NCBI GenBank assembly: GCA_964625865.1
Contig: CAZVEV010000168.1
Location: 1-12,981, forward strand
Length of the DNA: 12,981 nt
Source of the DNA: CAZVEV01 sp964625865
GTDB taxonomy: Bacteria; Planctomycetota; Phycisphaerae; SM23-33
Direction: 5' to 3'
Part shown: one piece after another, positions 4,904-11,346 of the stretch
Layout: each line of letters begins with the position of its first letter
Numbering within the stretch: position 1 is the stretch's first letter
Made by a program: the position numbers and the translations under genes
The notes under the pieces: generated by a model
Told to the model about the DNA's origin: nothing
The model's database searches: none
What the model saw: only the letters and a program-made list of their open reading frames with translations

Positions 4904-6802
4904 CTACTTCTGGACGCTGTCTTGCGACGGGGCGGTCTGGCGCTGCATTGACGCGTCGACGGCGGACGATTCAGCCATCGAACGGAAGTTCAGCGTGATT
5001 GTTATCGCCCGAACGTTCGCCCCGACCAACTGCTCCAACTGCTGCCTGGCCTGATCGGTCTGCGCCGCGATCTGCGTGGTGGGGCGTGGCGGCCGGCCCT
5101 TGGCGATGCGGTGTCCGCGGTCGGGAGCGTCCTTGGGCCGGGCCGGTTGCGTCGCCGGGGCGCCCGGACGCGACGTGGGCCTGGACGTCGGCGCCGCCCC
5201 CGCGCCCTTGCCCTCGCCCTTGCCCTCGCCCTTGCCCTCGTCGTCCTTGCGGTCGCCTTCGGGGGTCTGCTTGGCTCCACCGGGCCCGTCATCTGTACCA
5301 CGCTTCTTGCCCGCGTCGTCCTTGTCGCCCTTTGCCGGCGTCTTGGGCTCTGTCGCAGCACCTCCGGCGGGCGGGCGCTGTCCGGTTTCTCCCCGTCCGG
5401 CTGCATCGGTCCGAGGGTCGTCAGGGCGGCGGGCCGCGATGGCCGATCCCGGCGGAACGGTTGGCTTGGGCTTCGGCGCGGGCGTGTCCTTGCCCTTGGG
5501 CGTCTTCTCCTGTCCGGCCGCGCCCGCACCTTCGGGGGGCGTCTGGCCTTCGCCGGTTCCGGTCGTGCCGTCAGGTTCGACCGCCGTGGGCTTGGCCTCG
5601 TCGGCTTGATCCGTCTGCTCAGCAAGCTTGTCGACCGACGGCTTGGCCGGGGTGAGCGTCTTCTGCTGACCGGTCTCCTCAACCTGGCGGTCCTGTCTCT
5701 CGCGTCGAACCGGCTCGATCTCACCCTGGTTCTTCTCGTCCGGGCCACCCGGTTTGGCGGCGGACTTGGCCTTGGCGGCGCCCCGGCCTCGCTTGGCCGG
5801 GGGGGCGCCGTTCCGTCCCCCGCCGCGCGTCAGCATGGCGAGGGTCTGGCCCGGGATGGCCACCTGCGAGACACGCTGCTCGCTGCGGATCCGCCCCAGT
5901 TCGGCGCGAATGCGGTCAATCTGCTCTTCGGTGGCAGCTTCGATGCGTATGTGGACCTGCTCGGTCGTTACGCGCTGGGTCTGGTAGTGGTTGCTCCGCC
6001 CGCGGAGGTGGTCGGCCGGGCGATTGGACACGCGCGTCGTCGTGATCGTCTCGGCCGGCTCGATCGAATTCTTGACCAGGAACGTCTCGATCCGGCGCTG
6101 GGTGCGCGAGACGGCTGGCGTGTAGATGGTCTCGTTGACCTCGGCCTCGGGCAGGCTGCCCAGCCGGACGATTCCACCGCCGTAGCCGCCCTTGGACCGT
6201 CTGGGCGCGCCGCCCTTGCCGAAGTCCTCGCCCACGCCCTTGTCCGCAATGGCATCGTTGGCGAACTTCCCGCCGCCGATCTGGCCGCCCCCGCCCTTGC
6301 CGGACTTCAACGTCCTTGCCGCCTCGCCGCCCGTGCCCTTGGCGATCGTCTCTGCCTCGTCGCCCGCGCCTTTGGCGATGGGGGGCTTCGGGCCCGTGGG
6401 AGGGGCGTCCTCTTCCTCGTTGTACGCCAGCGTCTCGGGCGGCACGTTCACGGGCCACAACTCGGAAAACAGCATCACGCCGAGCGACGTGGCCACTGTC
6501 AGCAGGGCGGCCGCCGCGGTGTACCGCATCCAGCGGAGGGATTTCGCCGTCGCCTCAGCAGGCGCCGCGTCGACCAGCGAGGTTCGTTCGGCCTGTTGCA
6601 GAACGCTCTCGGCCAGGTCGCGAGGCGCCCGCGCCTTCGGCATGGCCGACAGCAGGCCGCGAATGGCGCGGACCTCGTCCATCTCAGCTGCCAGGGCCGG
6701 ATCGTCCGTCAGCGCCTGGCGGACCTTCTCGGCCCGAGCGGCGGTCAGTTCGCCGTCGAGGTAGGCCGACAAGTCGTTTTGTGTCTTCTCGCGATCGTTC
6801 AT
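4904..6802 (-). CDS. Membrane anti-sigma factor with a very long low-complexity extracytoplasmic region
   Basis: This 632-residue protein is the likely partner of the ECF sigma factor encoded just upstream. The start is the ATG that overlaps the sigma stop codon as ATGA. The cytoplasmic part (about 9-75) has the LSAYLDGELTAARAEKVRQAL pattern of anti-sigma N-terminal domains, but the His/Cys ligands of the zinc-binding type are absent. One transmembrane helix follows (about 94-116, AAAALLTVATSLGVMLFSEL). Outside the membrane come a Gly/Lys-rich linker, a folded-looking domain (about 225-315: IYTPAVSRTQRRIETFLVKN, then RIEAATEEQIDRIRAELGRI), and roughly 250 residues of Pro/Gly/Lys/Glu-rich, probably disordered sequence with short repeats. 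A helical and beta C-terminal patch follows (about 575-610, ending near VRAITITLNF). It presumably holds the sigma factor until an envelope signal is sensed; the signal is unknown. Confidence 0.8.
   Translation of the reverse strand: MNDREKTQNDLSAYLDGELTAARAEKVRQALTDDPALAAEMDEVRAIRGLLSAMPKARAPRDLAESVLQQAERTSLVDAAPAEATAKSLRWMRYTAAAALLTVATSLGVMLFSELWPVNVPPETLAYNEEEDAPPTGPKPPIAKGAGDEAETIAKGTGGEAARTLKSGKGGGGQIGGGKFANDAIADKGVGEDFGKGGAPRRSKGGYGGGIVRLGSLPEAEVNETIYTPAVSRTQRRIETFLVKNSIEPAETITTTRVSNRPADHLRGRSNHYQTQRVTTEQVHIRIEAATEEQIDRIRAELGRIRSEQRVSQVAIPGQTLAMLTRGGGRNGAPPAKRGRGAAKAKSAAKPGGPDEKNQGEIEPVRRERQDRQVEETGQQKTLTPAKPSVDKLAEQTDQADEAKPTAVEPDGTTGTGEGQTPPEGAGAAGQEKTPKGKDTPAPKPKPTVPPGSAIAARRPDDPRTDAAGRGETGQRPPAGGAATEPKTPAKGDKDDAGKKRGTDDGPGGAKQTPEGDRKDDEGKGEGKGEGKGAGAAPTSRPTSRPGAPATQPARPKDAPDRGHRIAKGRPPRPTTQIAAQTDQARQQLEQLVGANVRAITITLNFRSMAESSAVDASMQRQTAPSQDSVQK
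5204..5239 (-). repeat. 12-bp tandem repeat inside the anti-sigma gene
   Basis: The plus-strand unit GCCCTTGCCCTC occurs three times in a row without mismatch. On the coding strand each copy adds Glu-Gly-Lys-Gly to the disordered region. Copy number can change without a frameshift because the unit is four codons long, so length variation between strains is plausible. Confidence 0.85.
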
Positions 6803-7461
6803 CGTACGTCCACAAGGTCGCGGAGCTTGTCCTTCAGTGCGCACCGCGCACGGTGGATGCGGCTCTTGACCGTGCCGGAAGGCAGGCCGGTCACTTCCGC
6901 GATCTCCGCGTAATCCATATCTTCAATGTCGCGCAGGATCACGACCAGGCGGAACTCCTCATCGAGTTCCTCGAGTGCCTGGGCAATCCGGCGCCTGTTC
7001 TCAGCCGATATCGCCGCCGCCTGAGGTCCGATCTGGCGCCTCGCGGCCACCGAAGCGGTCAGCCGGTCGGCCTGGGAGCCTTCGAACTCTTCAGGCCCGG
7101 TCAGCGACTGGAACCTCACTCGCCCGGCTCGCCGCCGGTGCGAAATCGCCAGATTCGCCGCTATCCGGAACAGCCACGTATAGAACTTACTTTGCCCTCG
7201 GAACTGCCCGAGCCGCTGGAGCGCCTTGAGGAACGCTTCCTGCGTCAGCTCTTCGGCTATCGCGTGCTGCGAGCACATCCGAAGGACCATGTTGTAAATC
7301 CGGTCCTGGTACTTCGCCACCAGAAGCCCGAACGCACGCATGTCGCCTTTTCGCGTTCGCTCCACGAGGGAGGCATCCTCGAAGGCGATCGTGCTGCGCC
7401 CCGTCCGCGGGGCGCTGTCGGCTTTCTTGCCGGCCATGATGTTCGACGTTTGATCGTTCAC
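6799..7461 (-). CDS. ECF-type RNA polymerase sigma factor (RpoE-like)
   Basis: The 220-residue protein has the two-domain plan of ECF sigma factors. Region 2 spans about 40-112, with the core-binding and -10 recognition helices around YQDRIYNMVLRMCSQHAIAE, ELTQEAFLKAL and FYTWLFRIAANLAISHRR. Region 4 spans about 155-212, with EIAEVTGLPSGTVKSRIHRAR forming the helix-turn-helix for the -35 element. Between them is a linker of about 40 residues. The start is a GTG at 7461 with only a weak GGAA ahead of it; an in-frame ATG eight codons later is the alternative. The stop overlaps the anti-sigma ATG, so the two products are made together, as in classical sigma/anti-sigma pairs. A 14-bp palindrome lies 24 bp upstream. 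The regulon cannot be inferred from this window. Confidence 0.93.
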   Translation of the reverse strand: MNDQTSNIMAGKKADSAPRTGRSTIAFEDASLVERTRKGDMRAFGLLVAKYQDRIYNMVLRMCSQHAIAEELTQEAFLKALQRLGQFRGQSKFYTWLFRIAANLAISHRRRAGRVRFQSLTGPEEFEGSQADRLTASVAARRQIGPQAAAISAENRRRIAQALEELDEEFRLVVILRDIEDMDYAEIAEVTGLPSGTVKSRIHRARCALKDKLRDLVDVR

Positions 7462-7484
7462 TTCGGTTCCAAAAAAAATTCACC

Positions 7485-7498
7485 GATTTCGCGAAATC
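7485..7498. promoter_or_regulatory. 14-bp perfect palindrome upstream of the sigma gene
   Basis: GATTTCGCGAAATC is its own reverse complement. It lies 24 bp before the sigma start codon, with an A8/T8 tract (7471-7478) in between. The size and position suit an operator bound by a dimeric regulator, or a small hairpin in the 5' leader. A possible -10 TATAGT for the sigma gene is at 7592-7587 on the minus strand, without a good -35. Confidence 0.45.
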
Positions 7499-7772
7499 TC
7501 TCGACGCGGTAATAGCGGTCGCCGCACGGGATGGCACGCAACGTCCCGGCGCAGCCTGTTTTCCCCGCGTAATACCGCAACCCAACACTATAACACGGAT
7601 GCGCCGCCCACGCACCGGTGTAATGTCATATGTCATCGAACCCCTCGCAGGGGGCGCGCCGGATTGGGCGGTCCACCATTATCCTACGTTTTGCCTCCCT
7701 GGCGGGTTGCCCCTTCTTGCCGACATGGAGGCCGGCTGGACCGGGATTGCGGCGTGACGGGTCGGATTGGCT
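7499..7772. other. Intergenic stretch with no identifiable gene
   Basis: Short open frames occur here on both strands, but their translations have no recognisable motif and no good ribosome binding site, and I do not call them. Visible details are a tandem 7-bp repeat ATGTCAT (7623-7636) and a small hairpin CCCCT-CGC-AGGGG (7641-7653). The promoter of the sigma gene should lie in the left part of this stretch. Confidence 0.5.
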
Positions 7773-7922
7773 GGTTTACAGGGGTTTGCGCTTTTGGACG
7801 CGGCTCCTTGAGGCGGCTTTTGGTGTTGACATCTGTAGCCGATGTAAAGTCAATGGGTTATAGTAATAGTCTTGATGATTCTCCCCGCCTCGGTCCGGTT
7901 TACACGTCCGGGAGTGTAAACC
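7773..7922. promoter_or_regulatory. Cluster of GGTTTACA/TGTAAA motifs, probable regulator binding region
   Basis: GGTTTACA occurs at 7773-7780 and 7897-7904, and in inverse orientation at 7915-7922. The last two form a perfect 9-bp dyad (7897-7905 with 7914-7922) with an 8-base spacer. Related TGTAAAG copies lie at 7843-7849 and 7998-8004. The first of these is next to a TTGAC/GTCAA dyad (7826-7830, 7849-7853). Short GTGAACC repeats follow at 7926-7932 and 7936-7942. Such AT-rich words are rare in this GC-rich DNA. Their place directly upstream of a predicted promoter (7968-7996) suggests operator or activator sites for the PEP-CTERM gene. The regulator is unknown. Confidence 0.5.
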
Positions 7923-7967
7923 CGAGTGAACCAGCGTGAACCCGTGAAAATCGTGCCGATTTTTCTC

Positions 7968-7996
7968 TTGCAACAAACGGGAGAGTCTGGTAAATT
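7968..7996 (+). promoter_or_regulatory. Predicted sigma70-type promoter of the PEP-CTERM gene
   Basis: TTGCAA (7968-7973) and TAAATT (7991-7996), each four of six matches to consensus, are separated by exactly 17 bases. Transcription would start near 8003, giving an untranslated leader of about 210 nt. One TGTAAAG motif (7998-8004) overlaps the expected start site. I looked for and did not find a sigma54-type -24/-12 site here. Confidence 0.45.
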
Positions 7997-8002
7997 CTGT
8001 AA

Positions 8003-8216
8003 AGTGTTGGAGGATGTGCAGCTCATTGTCCTATCCGATCGCTCAGTCGGGAAGTGGTAATATTGCGCCGGTGCGGCCTGGCGGTCGCACGGGCGAAAGC
8101 GGATAGCGCCGGGCGGAACTCCGGCGGCGACCGAGGATGGATGATCCGATGAGGACCGTGCCTGGGGCGGTCCTGGATGACGGAGTGTGACTTTGAGAGT
8201 CAACAGGAGCAGACAG
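8003..8216 (+). other. Long structured 5' leader of the PEP-CTERM gene (possible cis-regulatory RNA)
   Basis: If transcription starts near 8003 the leader holds at least four stem-loops. They are an 8-bp stem with one G-U pair (8071-8078 with 8083-8090, loop TGGC), a 6-bp stem CGCCGG/CCGGCG (8107-8112 with 8121-8126), a 7-bp stem AGGACCG/CGGTCCT (8152-8158 with 8168-8174) extended by ATCC/GGAT, and TGACT/AGTCA (8188-8192 with 8198-8202) just before the ribosome binding site AGGAG (8205-8209). A 30-codon open frame from 8014 has no proper ribosome binding site and is not called. I could not match the leader to a known riboswitch class, including the c-di-GMP types. Confidence 0.4.
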
Positions 8217-9701
8217 ATGAGCACGTTGAGACTTGGCGGAGTGATGGTGGTGGCACTGTGCGTGTGCATGCACGCGGTTGCGGGTCCGATCGACCCGAGC
8301 ACGGGTGCTCCCGTGGCGGGCGATGCGAACCTGAGGCTCTGGCTGGATGCGAACGACCTGAGCACGCTGTGGCAGGACACGGGTGGGACGGTAGCGGCCG
8401 CCGCCGGCGTGGACGTTGCGTTGTGGCAGGACAAGAGCGGTAATGGCAAGGACGTGTCGAACACCGATGCGGCTCGCAGGCCCACGTACGCGGCGTCGGT
8501 CGGCAATTTGGGCAGCAAGCCGGCGTTGCAGTTCACCGGCGGCAACAACATCAGTGACATGCTGTTCCGCGCTAATGATCTGGGGATTTCCGGCAATGCG
8601 GACCGCACGGTGGTGACGGTGTGGCAGAGCACCGGGTTCACGGGACAGAACTACCAGCACACCTTCCACATGGGCGACCAGACCGGCAACGAGGCCTACG
8701 GCCATTCCGCGTCCCGTGGCGGCAATGCGGACAGCCCGATCGGCAATCACTACTGGGGCGCCGGGTTTGACACAACAGCCACCGCAAAACTCCTCGGTGG
8801 TCGGTTCGCTGTTTCCAGTTGGGACGGTGATGGCGGCACGGGAGCCAACGGCCTTGATTCGTGGTGGGTTGACGGGACAGCCGTCGGGGCCAGCGACCGG
8901 GCCGCACTGGCAACGGGCACGGATCAACTGAAGATCGGCTCGCGGCTCAATGGCGGTACCGCCGGGACCGAGGGCTTCACGGGTGACCTGGCCGAAGTGA
9001 TCGTTATCGACACCGTGCTGACGACGGCTGAGCGCGACGCCCTGCAAGGCTACATTATAGACAAGTACGACCTGACCACCGTATTCGCGGACGATTTCAG
9101 TGAAGCCAACGGGACGGCGATCAACGGCAAGGCCCCGGATGTGGGCGGGGCCAACTGGAACCAGACGGTGGGCGCCGGCGTGACGATCCAGGGCGGCGCC
9201 ATTGAGACCCAGGGCGGCGCGCGAGAGATCATCGGGACGTTCACCCGGCCGTTGGGGCCAGGCGAGACCCTGACGATGACCATCGAATCGCTGACGTCGG
9301 CGGGTACCGTCTTCTCCGGCGGGTTCGCGGGCATCAGTCTGTACGACGGCAGCACCGAAGAACTGTTCGTCGGCGACACGAACAGTTCAACGGCCGGCTG
9401 GGCCGCGGCTGCGCTGGCCGCCGGGCCGGATGTGATCAGTTCGGGCAACACCAGCGAGCCGGCCACCGTCGTGTTTACGTACACGTACGACACCGGCGCC
9501 GCGTCGCTGACAGTCGATGGCGGAACGACGTTCACGGGCACGCTTCCGGCCAATGCAGCCGTCGACAGCCTGAAGATCTGGAACAAGAACAGCGGCGACA
9601 TCAAGATCGACAGCATCGAGGTCATCATCCCCGAGCCGGCGACGCTGAGTCTGGCTCTGACGGGGCTGATGGGCCTGGCCGTCCGGCGGCGAAGGAAGTA
9701 G
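8217..9701 (+). CDS. Secreted LamG-like protein with PEP-CTERM sorting signal
   Basis: The start is the ATG at 8217, because AGGAG lies seven bases upstream; a GTG at 8187 would add ten residues but lacks that support. The 494-residue product has a signal peptide (1 to about 22). A concanavalin/LamG-like domain follows (about 36-285), opening with DANLRLWLDANDLSTLWQD and closing with AEVIVIDTVLTTAERDALQGY. A second beta-sandwich-like domain spans about 289-468 and begins VFADDFSEANGTAINGKAPD. The last 24 residues are a PEP-CTERM tail: Pro-Glu-Pro at 472-474, a short hydrophobic helix and the basic end AVRRRRK. Such tails are cut and anchored by an exosortase at the cell envelope; no exosortase is encoded here. 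The ligand, perhaps a carbohydrate, is unknown. The gene stands alone and ends 10 bp from the convergent phosphatase gene. Confidence 0.9.
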   Translation: MSTLRLGGVMVVALCVCMHAVAGPIDPSTGAPVAGDANLRLWLDANDLSTLWQDTGGTVAAAAGVDVALWQDKSGNGKDVSNTDAARRPTYAASVGNLGSKPALQFTGGNNISDMLFRANDLGISGNADRTVVTVWQSTGFTGQNYQHTFHMGDQTGNEAYGHSASRGGNADSPIGNHYWGAGFDTTATAKLLGGRFAVSSWDGDGGTGANGLDSWWVDGTAVGASDRAALATGTDQLKIGSRLNGGTAGTEGFTGDLAEVIVIDTVLTTAERDALQGYIIDKYDLTTVFADDFSEANGTAINGKAPDVGGANWNQTVGAGVTIQGGAIETQGGAREIIGTFTRPLGPGETLTMTIESLTSAGTVFSGGFAGISLYDGSTEELFVGDTNSSTAGWAAAALAAGPDVISSGNTSEPATVVFTYTYDTGAASLTVDGGTTFTGTLPANAAVDSLKIWNKNSGDIKIDSIEVIIPEPATLSLALTGLMGLAVRRRRK

Positions 9702-9711
9702 CGCCCGGGTG

Positions 9712-11151
9712 TTACTTGGCCTGTAGTTGGCTGCGCTTGAGCGTCAGGGAGTAGACGCTCTTGCGGTCGATCGTGATGCACTGGAACGTCACCGTCGGGT
9801 CCGCGGCGGTCAGGTCGAAGCTCAGCAGGCCGAAGTAGTTGCCCTTGTTGTACGAGAACAGCGCCTGCTTCCGCGTGCCGTGCGTGTGGTTGTTGGTCAG
9901 CTTGGACGTCTCGAACTCGTACAGGTCGTAGCCGCCGGGGCGCTTGATCCGGTACACGTCCGTGCGGTGGCGGTCGGCTGACAGGAGGATCACCCCGCCG
10001 ATCTTCTTCTCGTCGATCAGCGAGAAGATCTTCTCGCGGGCGGCCTTGACTCCCCACCACGAGTCCTTGCCCCCCTTGTCCGCATACTCGGTCCACAGCG
10101 TGCCGTTGCAGATGACCTTGAACGTCGCCCTCGACGCCTGCAGTTTCGCCAGCAGCCACCTGGTCTGGACGGGCCCGAGCATCGAGCCTTTCTTGAAGTC
10201 GCGGTAGTAGCGGTTGTCGAGCATGAACACGTCGACGTCGCCGATCGAGAAGTCGAACCAGCAGCCGGGCTGTTTCTCGCCGCCGCCGTAGTACGGGTTG
10301 TTCCAGTTCTCCTTGAAGACGCGCCAGACGGGCACTTTCCACGCCGGCGTGAACGGATCAAGCCCGCCGGCGCAATCGTTCTTGCCGAAGTCGTGGTCGT
10401 CCCAGATCGCGTAGATGCCCGCCCCCGACGTCAATCGCTGATACTCCGGGCGAAGCTGCCGGCGGTAGTAATGCACGCGGTTGGTATTCCGCTGCAGCGG
10501 CTTGTCGATGTAGACGTTGTCGCCCAGGAACAGGAACGCGGCCGGCTTGTACGCCGCCACCGTGTCCCACATCCGCTCCTTCGGCGGGTTGTACCGGGCC
10601 CCGCCGCCGAAGGCGACGTCGAACTTCGCCTTCTGCCCCTTGGCCGGAAACGTCTTGAACGCAGCCGGACCGGACCTCATCGCACTGGCGCCGTCGACCA
10701 GGACGTCGTACCAGTATGTGGTGGCGGCCTTGAGCCCGGCGACGTCCAGCAGGGCGGTGAAGTCGCCGGTCTTACTCGTCTTGACCACAGCGGACCGCTT
10801 CGGGTCCGTCAGCTTCTTGTCCGCCGCGAAGACCACCTGCACGCTTGCCGCCCCCGGCGTGCGGACCCAGATCCGCGCGCTGGAGTCCGTGACGCACCCG
10901 AGCACGGGTCCGCCGAACAACAGGAGCTTGTGCTTGGCGACCAACGCCTTGAAGCCGTCGGTGGCAACCAGACTGGCGAGTCCCGCGTCGGCGTCCTTCG
11001 ACGCGTAGAGCGTCTTGAGCAGGTACGCATCGACCTCGCCGAGGACCGGCGTATCGGCAGGCGTCGGAATCGGGTCCTTCGCCGCCAGCGGACCGGGGGC
11101 GATCAGCATCAGCACGGTCGTCGCGGCGAGTGTCAGCGAGTCTCTTGTCAT
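9712..11151 (-). CDS. Secreted PhoD-like metallophosphatase
   Basis: The 479-residue protein has a signal peptide (about 1-24, TLAATTVLMLIAPGPLAAK), an N-terminal beta-sandwich domain (about 75-168) of the PhoD_N kind and a metallophosphatase domain (about 175-465). Metal-site motifs of the alkaline phosphatase D family are visible: FLGDNVYID (208-216), WDDHDFGKND (250-259) and LSADRHRTDVY (390-400, with His395). The first metal-binding segment, often an SC motif, reads VAFGGGARYN here, so substrate preference may differ from typical PhoD phosphodiesterases. It would act outside the cytoplasmic membrane on phosphate esters or diesters. The start is supported by AAGGAG eight bases upstream (11165-11160). 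The FAD oxidoreductase precedes it on the same strand, but a palindromic repeat lies in the 195-bp gap. No Pho-box-like site was noticed. Confidence 0.88.
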   Translation of the reverse strand: MTRDSLTLAATTVLMLIAPGPLAAKDPIPTPADTPVLGEVDAYLLKTLYASKDADAGLASLVATDGFKALVAKHKLLLFGGPVLGCVTDSSARIWVRTPGAASVQVVFAADKKLTDPKRSAVVKTSKTGDFTALLDVAGLKAATTYWYDVLVDGASAMRSGPAAFKTFPAKGQKAKFDVAFGGGARYNPPKERMWDTVAAYKPAAFLFLGDNVYIDKPLQRNTNRVHYYRRQLRPEYQRLTSGAGIYAIWDDHDFGKNDCAGGLDPFTPAWKVPVWRVFKENWNNPYYGGGEKQPGCWFDFSIGDVDVFMLDNRYYRDFKKGSMLGPVQTRWLLAKLQASRATFKVICNGTLWTEYADKGGKDSWWGVKAAREKIFSLIDEKKIGGVILLSADRHRTDVYRIKRPGGYDLYEFETSKLTNNHTHGTRKQALFSYNKGNYFGLLSFDLTAADPTVTFQCITIDRKSVYSLTLKRSQLQAK

Positions 11152-11193
11152 CTTTGCATCTCCTTGCTCTCAACGAACGATCGTTCAGGCTTT

Positions 11194-11324
11194 GCCGGGT
11201 GGCACCCTCAAGCGTAGCCCAAAGGGCGAAGCTTGTGGGTGTGGCAGCGACGGCAACGCTCAGCAGTATCGCTCATCTCATCACGAAACGCACCCACAAG
11301 CTTCGCTTGAGGGTGGCACCCGGC
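11194..11324. repeat. Nested inverted repeat between oxidoreductase and phosphatase genes (BIME-like element 4)
   Basis: The outer arms are 21 bp (11194-11214 and 11304-11324), 20 of 21 matching. The inner arms are 15 bp and perfect (11227-11241 and 11291-11305). The left half carries an extra 12 bases between outer and inner arm, with a GCCC-AAA-GGGC hairpin, that the right half lacks. Each outer arm also has the small self-pairing GGGT-GGC-ACCC. The mismatch falls at the centre of that small hairpin, where it does not weaken the fold. Position and strength suggest it could stop transcription between the two genes or stabilise a processed mRNA end. Confidence 0.85.
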
Positions 11325-11346
11325 TGGCTGGCGTTGGGCGGACCCG

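Noticed and set aside
7826..7864. TTGACA at 7826-7831 with TATAGT at 7859-7864 as a promoter
   Set aside because: The spacer is 27 bases, far beyond 16-18. The TTGAC is better explained as half of a dyad with GTCAA at 7849-7853.
7630..7939. Two overlapping plus-strand open frames of 77 and 91 codons in the gap before the PEP-CTERM gene
   Set aside because: There is no ribosome binding site and no recognisable motif, and the translations look like random GC-rich sequence. The second runs through the regulatory motif cluster.
8014..8106. Possible 30-codon leader peptide starting right after GGAGG
   Set aside because: The GGAGG directly abuts the ATG, so spacing does not allow initiation, and the frame runs through a predicted stem-loop.
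8187..8216. GTG at 8187 as start of the PEP-CTERM protein
   Set aside because: The ATG at 8217 has AGGAG at ideal spacing and gives a normal signal peptide, and the GTG lies inside a predicted hairpin.
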